Shown in pieces: positions 51,738 to 60,110 of a stretch of DNA of 64,000 nt. The stretch comes from Anaerolineae bacterium (lineage in GTDB: Bacteria; Chloroflexota; Anaerolineae; Aggregatilineales; J027): the NCBI GenBank assembly GCA_008933735.1, contig WBUL01000002.1, positions 373,970 through 437,969 of the forward strand. The letters run 5' to 3'. Each line of letters starts with the position of its first letter. The first letter of the stretch is position 1. The notes beneath the pieces are model-generated. The model ran no database searches. It was not told where the DNA came from and saw only the letters and a program-made list of their open reading frames with translations. The position numbers and the translations under genes are program-made.

Positions 51738-52786
51738 GTTGGCCTTTCCAAGAAAAAGCCCTGGCAAAAGGACTTCGAGAACCGCTGGGCGCTCCTGATT
51801 TATCTCTCGACGGCATTCACCCCATGCAGCGTCCGTCCACCCTGCCGGGAATGCACGGGGAAAAAATAGGGCAGTACCGTCTGCATTTGCTGGCGGCCGA
51901 TTTGAATATCAGTGGGCAACCCCGCCAACTGGCACTCCTGCTCAAGGAACTTATCCCTGCCTCCGGCAAAGCCGGAGAGCATTATTTCTACCGTCACCTG
52001 GCAACACACCTGCCCATCTACACCCCGCTCATGATTGCCGGCGATGATAACGCTGGTTGGCTGGTAACGCTTGCCCCTGGTGAACTGCGTGCGCCTGAAT
52101 CCTGGGATGTGGATGACTACCGTGCCGCGGTCGATAGCCTCGCAGTGCTGCATGACTGTTACTGGGGCTTGTACGACGACCTGGATAATTTCGCCAACCT
52201 CAGACATCCTCTTGACAGCGGGCACAACCATCTGGTTACAGAAATACAAGACGCGGTCAGGTTTATGATCCAGAACTACCCGGAGTTCGCCGTGTCCCGA
52301 TATGCTGTCCTGCTGGAATGTCTGATGGACAGGCTGGAAGAAATCGCTGGGACCCTGAAAAAGGAACCCTTTACCTTGCTGCACGGCAATTACTGGCCGG
52401 ACAACATCGCTCGCCCCATTGATGGAGGGCGGCAGCAGGTTGCCAACTGGCATCAGGCTGCCATTGGCCCGGCGGTGCTGGATGCGGTCATGTTTGCCCA
52501 ACAAACTGTTACATACTTACAGCCCGTATTTCCCCTCACCGCAGCACTGGCACGCTATCGTGTTCAACTCAGGGAACTGCGCGGAGAAATCATCTGGAAT
52601 GACCAGCAGTGGAACCTGCTGTGGGATTATTCCCTCCTGTGGCTGCTCATGGCAGACCGCCTGCCCTGGATCGTCGCCCTCCCACCAGAAATGTACCACG
52701 AATGGCATCCCAGCTTGCAGCGGTTCTGGCTCGACCCCGCCGCTCAAATTTTAAAAACACGTTTTGGTGTAACACTTCCAGGATAA
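51734..52786 (+). CDS. Aminoglycoside-phosphotransferase-fold protein lacking both catalytic aspartates
   Basis: This 350-aa protein has the APH/choline-kinase fold. The N-lobe ATP lysine region is LALLLKELIP; the catalytic loop reads LLHGNYWPDNI where HGDxxxxN is expected, so Asp is replaced by Asn219. The metal motif normally IDWE is VANWHQ, again Asn (238) for Asp. GPAVLDAVMF follows as usual. Phosphotransfer is therefore doubtful; it may be a pseudokinase-like binding protein. GTG 51734 overlaps the mazG-like stop; an earlier frame start at 51719 is less likely. Confidence 0.8.
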   Translation: MSWPFQEKALAKGLREPLGAPDLSLDGIHPMQRPSTLPGMHGEKIGQYRLHLLAADLNISGQPRQLALLLKELIPASGKAGEHYFYRHLATHLPIYTPLMIAGDDNAGWLVTLAPGELRAPESWDVDDYRAAVDSLAVLHDCYWGLYDDLDNFANLRHPLDSGHNHLVTEIQDAVRFMIQNYPEFAVSRYAVLLECLMDRLEEIAGTLKKEPFTLLHGNYWPDNIARPIDGGRQQVANWHQAAIGPAVLDAVMFAQQTVTYLQPVFPLTAALARYRVQLRELRGEIIWNDQQWNLLWDYSLLWLLMADRLPWIVALPPEMYHEWHPSLQRFWLDPAAQILKTRFGVTLPG

Positions 52787-52792
52787 AACACT

Positions 52793-53773
52793 GTGAAAAT
52801 GGGATTTGAAATTACTATCGAGCATGGCGATGCGCTGGACTTCAAAGCTGATGTCCTCATGCTGAAATATGCAAAGAGCTTTTATGGATTAGATGCAATC
52901 GTACAAAAAAAGCTGCGTGCAGAACGCGGCAAAGTCTATGAACCAGAGCCAGATACTTATGCGCTGGTTCCAAGTCCCCAAAATATGCCGTATCAATGGA
53001 TTCTTATTGTCGGAACAGGTTCCCTCCATCAATTGAAATATCCTGCGCTAAGAGATCTGGGTCGAAACATGCTTGAAGCCCTTTATCGGGAAAGTGTTGA
53101 TGTTCATAGTGCTGCAACGACCTTTCACAATGTCAACTCTGGCGTCCCGATTGATGAAGTCGAGGCGTTCCGCTCTATCCTGCTTGGTTTCGCGGATGCA
53201 GTTGGAGCCGCAACTGTCCCTCCCTCACTAAAACGAATCACATTCGTTGAACAGGATGAACATCGTGCTAACCTGATGCGTGAGGCACTCGAAAAATTCC
53301 TGCCACCTGGAACAGCCCGCGCCCTATCCACCATGACCCAATCTCATTCTTCTTTCGATGACACATTCATAAAACCTCTGGCAACCGAAGAAACACCCCA
53401 TGTTTTTGTCGCCATGCCGTTTGCGGATGACTTTGACGATCAGTATTATCTGGCAATCCGTCCGGCAATCACCGAACACAAAATATTGTGCATCCGGCTA
53501 GATCAGGCTGAAAGCGCGTTTACAGGCGACATCATGGAACAGGTCAAAGAACGCATTCGCACCGCAAAACTGGTCGTTGCGGTGCTGGATGGTAATAATC
53601 CGAACGTGTATCTGGAAGTCGGATATGCGTGGGGGGTTGGCACGCCAACCGTATTAATTCTGCACGAAAACGAAACCCCGCCCTTTGATGTGCAAGGAGC
53701 GCGGCTCATCAAGTACAACAAAATCTATCGGCTTAAGGAGCAGATTGCTCAGGAATTGAAACTCCTGCTTTGA
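52793..53773 (+). CDS. Macro-like domain fused to NDT/TIR-like nucleotide-processing domain
   Basis: This 326-aa protein (GTG start) follows the phosphotransferase-like gene by 6 nt. The N-terminal half (ITIEHGDALDFKADVLMLKYA, then ILIVGTGSLHQL) resembles a divergent macro or leucine-aminopeptidase-N-like domain. Residues from about 202 (HVFVAMPFADDFDDQYYLAIRP to the end) match the bacterial nucleoside 2-deoxyribosyltransferase/TIR-like family, with NVYLEVGYAWGVGTPTVLI and the Glu expected for glycosidic-bond cleavage. Such domains act on nucleotides or NAD and recur in conflict systems. The fusion with a macro-like part suggests ADP-ribose-type ligand handling. This is inference from domain types. 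Confidence 0.75.
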   Translation: MKMGFEITIEHGDALDFKADVLMLKYAKSFYGLDAIVQKKLRAERGKVYEPEPDTYALVPSPQNMPYQWILIVGTGSLHQLKYPALRDLGRNMLEALYRESVDVHSAATTFHNVNSGVPIDEVEAFRSILLGFADAVGAATVPPSLKRITFVEQDEHRANLMREALEKFLPPGTARALSTMTQSHSSFDDTFIKPLATEETPHVFVAMPFADDFDDQYYLAIRPAITEHKILCIRLDQAESAFTGDIMEQVKERIRTAKLVVAVLDGNNPNVYLEVGYAWGVGTPTVLILHENETPPFDVQGARLIKYNKIYRLKEQIAQELKLLL

Positions 53774-54335
53774 GCGCATCCACATGCGCCTGACGCAGCA
53801 CCGGGTCAAGCGGCACATCACGAACAGGCCGCGCCGGAACACCCAGCGCTATTTTGTTAGCGGGAATCTCTTGCGTCACCACCGCCCCCGCGCCAATGAT
53901 GCTGTTGTCGCCAATGGTCACACCGGGAAGAATAATGACTCCGCTGCCTGTCCAGACATTTTCACCCAGTACAACCGGCGCGGTCTGGTCGTGACCATAA
54001 TAAAGGCCGCCAACCTGATGGGAGGTCGTTGCGATAATGGTGTTATTGGCGAGGATACAGTAATCACCAATCGTCACGCCACCCGTTCCCATAATCAGAC
54101 AGTTTTCACCAATATCAACAAAATTACCTAAAAACACTTTCTCCGGGTGAATTACCTGTATTCCTTCACGCAGTCGAACGTGTTCACCACATCCACCAAG
54201 CAGCGTTTTGAGGTGTACCAAACGCCCGTAAACAGCGTGGTCATGAATAAAAGCCAGTTCTTTTTTGAGACAGGGCGCGTACCGCCACAGGAACAGGCGA
54301 ACCAGTTGTTGAACAATCCACTGGTCAGGCAGCAT
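53733..54335 (-). CDS. Hexapeptide-repeat O-acetyltransferase
   Basis: This 200-aa left-handed beta-helix protein shows hexapeptide repeats through NCLIMGTGGVTIGDYCILANN and the VIILPGVTIGDNSIIGAGAVV segment. The catalytic His is probably in TSHQVGG. The ending VPARPVRD is typical of sugar acetyltransferases of surface polysaccharide loci. It overlaps the upstream methyltransferase by 11 nt (same operon) and the converging macro/NDT gene by 41 nt. Confidence 0.9.
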   Translation of the reverse strand: MLPDQWIVQQLVRLFLWRYAPCLKKELAFIHDHAVYGRLVHLKTLLGGCGEHVRLREGIQVIHPEKVFLGNFVDIGENCLIMGTGGVTIGDYCILANNTIIATTSHQVGGLYYGHDQTAPVVLGENVWTGSGVIILPGVTIGDNSIIGAGAVVTQEIPANKIALGVPARPVRDVPLDPVLRQAHVDALKAGVSIPEQSAP

Positions 54336-55554
54336 TTTTGTGCAGTACCAGTATCAATTCATTGGTCAGCAAATCGTTCAGGGTCACACGGGGATTAAGC
54401 GCCTGTGTTTGTGCCAGAATATCCCGATTGAGCAGAGCGCGATGATTATCCAGCACATTTTCCTGCCAGCACACCAGTTCAAATCCTGCTTCCAGCGCGA
54501 ACCGGGCGTAATCTGTCAGAACATGATGCGGCTGGGTCAAACCCTGTGTCAAAAATCGGCTGGCTTTATCGGCTTCGTGAGGACGAAGCTGGCGTAGATA
54601 AGTGTGTATCTCGGTATCCGTCAAGCGGGCGTGCCCCCAGGGGAAATCCAGGGTGACCAGCGCATGACCTCCCGCAGGACCCCAATAGGGTCCGACACTG
54701 TGTACAGCCCATCCCCCTGGCCGGAGCAAACGATACATTTCCTTGAAAGTGAGATGTAAATCCTGAACATGCTCCAGCACACTCGTACTGTATATCAAAT
54801 CAAACGCTGCATCCCCAAAAGTGGTCTGATTAGCGTTCATTTGCAGCAGTTCGACCTTCGAGGCCAGATCAGCATTCTTGCTTGAAAAAGATGTGATTGC
54901 ATCTTTACGAAACACCACACCCTCTTCGGCATAGTCAATATCAATTCCAGTGCTGGCAACCGCGCCACGCTCAGCCACAGCATAGCAGTTCAAGCCTGTC
55001 CCGGTGCCAATTTCCAGGGTACGCAGCCCTTTTAAGGTCAGCCCGGATGCACGCCGCAGCCTTGTTTCCAGAATCCGAGCCGCGTCGCGGTAGCTCTGGA
55101 CGATTGGAGCAATCTGGTCAGGGCTGATATATTGGTGGCTGGTCGTTCCGTCTGCCAGTATGATGGTTTGCGTGACTTCCGGGTACAGTGATGCGGCAGC
55201 TTCAACATGCTGATTAAGCTCCGCTTCACTAACGGTCAAGGTTGGGGATTGACGCATCTGCGCCAGAAGCTGCTGTGTATCCTCCGGCAGAGAATAATCC
55301 AGCGCCAGATTGTAAAGATAATTCAAGGCAGGAAAATCCAGCCGCCAGACACGCTTCACAAAGTCACGGTAGCGGTTGTAAAGCGGCGTAACGGTACCGT
55401 CCGGAAGAGACCATGTACCAAAGGTGTGCTGATCAAACACCGCCAGTTTCTGATACAGGCTGTGCAGCGGGGGGGCGAACGGCGAAACGTAGGTGTTGGG
55501 CATCATACCCAACAGTCCACGATCCATGATTTTTCGGAAACGATTCACAATCAT
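54325..55554 (-). CDS. SAM-dependent methyltransferase
   Basis: This 409-aa protein has an N-terminal region of about 150 residues without a recognised domain, followed by a class I methyltransferase: TLEIGTGTGLNCYAVAERGA (motif I), TGIDIDYAEE and the DLIYSTSVLEHVQD segment, then RLLRPGGW. It forms a unit with the acetyltransferase and lies among polysaccharide genes, so a sugar or glycan acceptor is plausible. Confidence 0.87.
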   Translation of the reverse strand: MIVNRFRKIMDRGLLGMMPNTYVSPFAPPLHSLYQKLAVFDQHTFGTWSLPDGTVTPLYNRYRDFVKRVWRLDFPALNYLYNLALDYSLPEDTQQLLAQMRQSPTLTVSEAELNQHVEAAASLYPEVTQTIILADGTTSHQYISPDQIAPIVQSYRDAARILETRLRRASGLTLKGLRTLEIGTGTGLNCYAVAERGAVASTGIDIDYAEEGVVFRKDAITSFSSKNADLASKVELLQMNANQTTFGDAAFDLIYSTSVLEHVQDLHLTFKEMYRLLRPGGWAVHSVGPYWGPAGGHALVTLDFPWGHARLTDTEIHTYLRQLRPHEADKASRFLTQGLTQPHHVLTDYARFALEAGFELVCWQENVLDNHRALLNRDILAQTQALNPRVTLNDLLTNELILVLHKNAA

Positions 55555-55651
55555 GAGGCAGAAAGATAACGAGGATTGAGAAAGCGGTCAATGGTTTATC
55601 TCATGCGCCCCACCGATTATAATAGAGTGCCGGATTGATATAGGTGAAGTT

Positions 55652-56722
55652 ATGCACTGTCTGGTGGTTTACAGCGACAGTCCCGCGTTTGAACCCTACT
55701 CTTACTACACCGACTGGAAAAATGGCTTTGTTCGCCACCCGCATCTCAAAACTGATGTGCTGGATGTACAGGATTACCGCTTCCTGAAGCAGAGTCTCGG
55801 CTTAAGAAACCGGTACGATTTAATAGTATTTGCCCACAGCGTTTTTACCGGTTTGTTCCGAACAAAGCGGTTGCAGGCTGTCAAAGCAGTGATGGCGCGG
55901 GTACGAGGGCCGCGCGTGTTTTTCCTCAGCAACGAATTTCGCAATCTGGACAATATGCCCAGCATGGCGGAATATCTGGGTGCCCGTTGGATTATTTCGC
56001 AGCTAAATCTCGAAGATGCAAAGGTGCTGTACCACCCCCACTGGAATCATCATATTGCCAGCCTCTCCTATGGTTTCGACCCGGAGGTCTTCAAACCGAC
56101 CCAATCTGCGGCTGAACGTCCCATTGATGTGGGTTTTCGAGGAGACTATTACCCGCCCTATGTGGGGCACGACGACCGTGATATTCTACTGGATAAATTT
56201 AAAGAAGCCATGCAGAATAAACCCGGCGTGAGAACAGATATTGAAGTTGGACAGCGATTTAAACATCTGGAATGGGCGGCGTTTTTAAATAACTGCCGCA
56301 GCCTGCTGGGGCATGAGGCTGGCGCAGCACGTATCGACAGTGATGAAAATATCCGTCATTTTTTGAATGCACAGCACCGCCGCCTTTTGCCGGACAACTT
56401 TCGGAAATTACTGCTGACCATGCGTGAAGTCGGTGTCTTTGACCCGCCGCCATCAGGCCGTATCGCTGCACCACGTAATTTTGAGGCCCTGGGAACTAAA
56501 ACTGTTCAAATTTTGCTGCCAGGACGGTACAACGATTTGCTTGAGCCGGGTGTGCATTATATTGAGCTTCAGCGTGATTTCAGCAATCTGGATCAGGTGC
56601 TGGAGACTCTCTTTGACAGCAGTGCTTATGATAAAATCGCTGAACGTGCCTACAAAGATGGGCTGGAATATCACACTTACGAAAAGCGTGTAACGGAATT
56701 GTTGAACAAAGTTTTGGGATAA
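55652..56722 (+). CDS. CgeB-like glycosyltransferase
   Basis: This 356-aa protein lies in the GT-B class. The C-terminal part has EALGTKTVQILLPGRYNDLLEPGVHYIEL and the terminal AERAYKDGLEYHTYEKRV, seen in CgeB-type glycosyltransferases (Glyco_trans_1_2). The N-terminal half is a Rossmann-like segment starting HCLVVYSDSP. A TATAAT box lies at 55618-55623, 28 nt before ATG 55652. The donor sugar is unknown. It is separated from proS by 30 nt. Confidence 0.82.
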   Translation: MHCLVVYSDSPAFEPYSYYTDWKNGFVRHPHLKTDVLDVQDYRFLKQSLGLRNRYDLIVFAHSVFTGLFRTKRLQAVKAVMARVRGPRVFFLSNEFRNLDNMPSMAEYLGARWIISQLNLEDAKVLYHPHWNHHIASLSYGFDPEVFKPTQSAAERPIDVGFRGDYYPPYVGHDDRDILLDKFKEAMQNKPGVRTDIEVGQRFKHLEWAAFLNNCRSLLGHEAGAARIDSDENIRHFLNAQHRRLLPDNFRKLLLTMREVGVFDPPPSGRIAAPRNFEALGTKTVQILLPGRYNDLLEPGVHYIELQRDFSNLDQVLETLFDSSAYDKIAERAYKDGLEYHTYEKRVTELLNKVLG

Positions 56723-56752
56723 CAAAACGCGCCTAACAACTAGGAGTACAAC

Positions 56753-58201
56753 TTGTCTGAATTTGCTGTTACCCCTCAAAGCGAAGATTTTTCCAAGTGG
56801 TATAACGAGATCGTATATCGGGCGGAACTGGCCGATCAGTCGCCCGTGCGCGGATGTATGATTATCAAACCCTACGGTTATGAATTGTGGGAAGGCATCC
56901 GGGATGGGCTTGACCGCCGCTTTAAGGCGACCGGTCATCGAAACGCCTATTTCCCGCTATTTATCCCCGAAAGTTTCATCAAACGGGAAGCAGAGCACGT
57001 CGAAGGGTTTGCGCCCGAACTCGCGGTCGTCACACATGGTGGGGGTAAAGAACTGGAAGAACCATACATCGTGCGCCCCACCTCGGAAACCGTTATCGGG
57101 GAAGCCTTTAGCCGCTGGATACAGTCGTACCGTGACTTGCCACTGTTGATTAACCAGTGGGCAAATGTGGTGCGCTGGGAACTGCGAACCCGTCCCTTTT
57201 TGCGAACCAGTGAATTTTTGTGGCAGGAAGGCCATACCGCCCACGCAACAGAAGAGGATGCCCAGACTGAAACCCTGATGATTCTGGATGTGTATGAAGA
57301 TTTCGCGCGTAACGATGCCGCAATCCCGGTGATTAAAGGCCGTAAGAGCAGCCAGGAGCGTTTTGCCGGGGCGAAAGACAGCTACACGATTGAGGCCATG
57401 ATGGGCGATAAGCGGGCGCTTCAGTCTGGGACAAGCCACAACTTAGGCCAGAATTTTGCCAGAGCGTTTGACATCACCTATACCGATGAAAATAATCAGC
57501 TTCAACACTGCTGGACTACCAGTTGGGGTCTCAGCACGCGCATGGTTGGCGCCATTGTAATGGTACATGGGGATGACAAAGGACTGCGTCTGCCGCCCCG
57601 ACTCGCGCCAGTACAGGTTGTTCTCGTGCCAATTTACAAAAATGACACGGAAAAAACACCTGTTATCCAGGCCGCTGATCATCTCTATAAAGCCTTGCGC
57701 GAGGCCGGAATCCGGATTCATCTCGATGACCGCCCGAATCTATCCCCCGGATTTAAGTACAATGACTGGGAAATGCGCGGCGTACCTGTACGCATCGAAG
57801 TTGGGCCAAAGGATGTTGAGAAAAACACGGTCGCCATTGCCCGACGGGATATTCCTGGCAAGGAGGGCAAAAAGTTCATCCCGCAGGAAGGGTTGGTGCA
57901 GGCCGTTCGGGAACTGCTGGTGGATATTCAAAGCTCAATGCTCAGACAGGCGACCGAATTCCGCGATGCCAATATTCATGAGGTCGTCGGGGATTACGAC
58001 AGATTCTCCGAAATTTTGAAAGATGGCTGGGCGCAAACCTGGTTCTGTGGCGGAGCAGACTGCGAAGCCCAGATTAAAGCCGATAACCAGGCGGTCAGCC
58101 GCTGCTTCCCCCTGGAACAACCTCACCCTGGCGAAAGCGGCCCCTGCATCAAATGCGGGCAAAGTGTGCACGAAATGGCGTTGTTTGCTAAAGCGTATTA
58201 A
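56753..58201 (+). CDS. proS: Prolyl-tRNA synthetase, archaeal/eukaryotic type
   Basis: It attaches proline to tRNA-Pro. The 482-aa length and lack of an editing insertion, together with the start (FSKWYNEIVYRAELADQSP), make it type 3 (archaeal-like) rather than the long bacterial form. Class II motifs are visible: RPTSETVIGEAFSRWIQSY, then FLRTSEFLWQEGHTAH, and the GHDDKGLRLPP-type motif read here as VHGDDKGLRLPPRLAP. The C-terminal zinc-type segment includes CGGADCEAQ and CIKCGQS. Start is TTG 56753 with RBS TAGGAG. Confidence 0.96.
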   Translation: MSEFAVTPQSEDFSKWYNEIVYRAELADQSPVRGCMIIKPYGYELWEGIRDGLDRRFKATGHRNAYFPLFIPESFIKREAEHVEGFAPELAVVTHGGGKELEEPYIVRPTSETVIGEAFSRWIQSYRDLPLLINQWANVVRWELRTRPFLRTSEFLWQEGHTAHATEEDAQTETLMILDVYEDFARNDAAIPVIKGRKSSQERFAGAKDSYTIEAMMGDKRALQSGTSHNLGQNFARAFDITYTDENNQLQHCWTTSWGLSTRMVGAIVMVHGDDKGLRLPPRLAPVQVVLVPIYKNDTEKTPVIQAADHLYKALREAGIRIHLDDRPNLSPGFKYNDWEMRGVPVRIEVGPKDVEKNTVAIARRDIPGKEGKKFIPQEGLVQAVRELLVDIQSSMLRQATEFRDANIHEVVGDYDRFSEILKDGWAQTWFCGGADCEAQIKADNQAVSRCFPLEQPHPGESGPCIKCGQSVHEMALFAKAY

Positions 58202-58209
58202 AACTTCCT

Positions 58210-58239
58210 GGGGCAGGTGGCTCAGCATCTGCCCTGTTT
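58210..58239. terminator. Weak hairpin between converging genes
   Basis: A 6-bp stem GGGCAG/CTGCCC (58211-58216 with 58229-58234) is followed by TGTTT. It lies between the proS stop and the end of the membrane glycosyltransferase gene. Confidence 0.45.
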
Positions 58240-59980
58240 ACCATTCCCTGTCCTCATCCCAGGAAAACCAGCTTCTGCGGGAGTATTTTTCGTAATGCAG
58301 GTTGTTAGCCCTCTCGATGGACACCACTCCTAAATCGAGCGGCAGTTTTGACCAGATGTTGGCGTGAATTTTACCATCTTCACTCTGGATGGTGCCGACC
58401 AGGTGAAAACCGTTGGCTTCCGCATAGTGGTTCAAGACGGCGTTTTTCTTCTGTTCGCAGTCATGTGAAATAGCAAAATCAAGATTCCTGGAAATTTGCT
58501 GGCGCGTATCGTACCCCGTCGGCAGTGCAAAAATAACTTCCAGATTTTCGACCGTTTCTGGAAGAAGTTCGGTCATACATTCGCCAAATCTGGGCGGCTG
58601 TTGAAAACCGATTTCGGTATATGTCCCAAGCGGCAGATAGGCTTGCAGTGATTGAGTTGGAAAGAAAAAACCGATTGTCGATGCACCGCCCCATTCATCG
58701 CCGTACTCCTGCACCAGATACCCGACGGCCTGCGCCACATTTTGATTTTCAGGCAGGGGACACAGCAGAGGATAGGTATAAACGCCGATCACATTCAGCA
58801 CGACCAGTCCTCCCGCAAAGGCTGTTCCCACGCTGGGATGCCAATCATAAACTGCCGTTATGCCGATCGCGCCAAGGATCAACATCGGGTGCATGATACG
58901 GATGAAATTGGAGGAGGAATTCGAGATGATCACCGTTAGTACCAGCCAGAAGATCGCCCAGAACCATCCGAACAGAAGTGCTGCCCGCCAGGTCTTATTT
59001 TTGACCATCAGAAGCGATAGCAAGGCCGCTAAAATCAACGCAGCGCTGATATTGGGGTAAAAGTACCAATCCCACAGGCGTTCAGGCAAAAATGCGATCT
59101 GGCCTGTACCGCGTCCAAACATTCGTCCCAGATAATTCGCGTGATTCAGAAAGTTATCGCGGTCAAATAAATACAGTTTGGCTTCCACAAGCCCTTGATA
59201 AGCATAAAAGCCAAAGACCCACAGGGCGGGCCATGCGACGAACATGGAGCTGAGTTCTTGCAGCCATCCTGTAGGAAAATATGCTGGCGAAGATTGCCAC
59301 TGTACTAAGATCACCAGCATCACGATAGAGACCAGTCCAATCACCCCCTCCGGCGTGCTGGAAATATAAAGCATGGCGGTGAAATAGGCCCAGTGACGGG
59401 TACGGGGCTGTCGATCCCGAACATATTTGAGCCAGAAGCCCGCCGTCAGCGCATAGAAAAACGGGAACGCCATATCCGCAACAAAGATTCGCGTCAGCAC
59501 GATATGGCCCAGCAGGGTAGCCTGCATCGCCACTGCCGCCAGCGCTGCGATGTGCCGCCGGGTGAGTTGGTATATGAAAAAGTAGGTTGCCACCAGCGCA
59601 GGAAACGCCCACAGTGTCCCCGGAAAACGATACCAGCCCTCTGACACCGGAAAATCGAACAAGGCAACCACAGCATAATAGGGCATCGTCCAGACGAGCA
59701 TCAGGCTGCGAGTGTAATCGAAAGGTGGCCCCAGCCGTCCCACATCAGCCAATGGAAACCCGGCGCTGAACTCAAACGCGGTCGCAGAAAAAATCCCATG
59801 ATTGGCAACTTTTTGCAGGAAGTAAAACGTTGCCGTGAGTGACATCCACTCATCCTGGCTGCACATGACACAGTTATCCAGTCGATACCACCGGAGAAAC
59901 GCCGCCAGTATCAGAATCACGACTAAGACAACGGTATGAATCCGTTTTGAACCGAGTAGAAAATCATTCATAACATGCAA
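58238..59980 (-). CDS. ArnT/PMT-like membrane glycosyltransferase
   Basis: This 580-aa integral membrane protein has about a dozen helices and a C-terminal soluble part. The first loop after helix 1 (WYRLDNCVMCSQDEWMSL) has the acidic residues typical of GT-C enzymes such as ArnT and protein O-mannosyltransferases. The C-terminal 150 residues are extracytoplasmic. It uses a polyprenyl-phosphate sugar donor to glycosylate lipid or protein outside the membrane. It lies near other surface-sugar genes. The exact acceptor is unknown. Confidence 0.82.
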   Translation of the reverse strand: MHVMNDFLLGSKRIHTVVLVVILILAAFLRWYRLDNCVMCSQDEWMSLTATFYFLQKVANHGIFSATAFEFSAGFPLADVGRLGPPFDYTRSLMLVWTMPYYAVVALFDFPVSEGWYRFPGTLWAFPALVATYFFIYQLTRRHIAALAAVAMQATLLGHIVLTRIFVADMAFPFFYALTAGFWLKYVRDRQPRTRHWAYFTAMLYISSTPEGVIGLVSIVMLVILVQWQSSPAYFPTGWLQELSSMFVAWPALWVFGFYAYQGLVEAKLYLFDRDNFLNHANYLGRMFGRGTGQIAFLPERLWDWYFYPNISAALILAALLSLLMVKNKTWRAALLFGWFWAIFWLVLTVIISNSSSNFIRIMHPMLILGAIGITAVYDWHPSVGTAFAGGLVVLNVIGVYTYPLLCPLPENQNVAQAVGYLVQEYGDEWGGASTIGFFFPTQSLQAYLPLGTYTEIGFQQPPRFGECMTELLPETVENLEVIFALPTGYDTRQQISRNLDFAISHDCEQKKNAVLNHYAEANGFHLVGTIQSEDGKIHANIWSKLPLDLGVVSIERANNLHYEKYSRRSWFSWDEDREW

Positions 59981-60110
59981 AATTATCCGTGCAAAGGGAG
60001 ATTTCCAAAATACTCTCTTTTTGCATGACGATTTTATGACATTTTTCAGAGGTCGGATAATAAAAGATTGTTATGATGAAAAAGCACGCAAATCCAGAAA
60101 GGAAATATTC

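Noticed and set aside
51800..52504. Minus-strand frame inside the APH-fold gene
   Set aside because: The plus-strand protein keeps the APH fold blocks and is coupled to mazG; the antisense frame has no RBS.
47796..60000. One single polysaccharide operon covering all sugar genes
   Set aside because: Genes alternate in strand, and unrelated genes (mazG-like, macro-NDT, proS) intervene, so at most several small units are supported.
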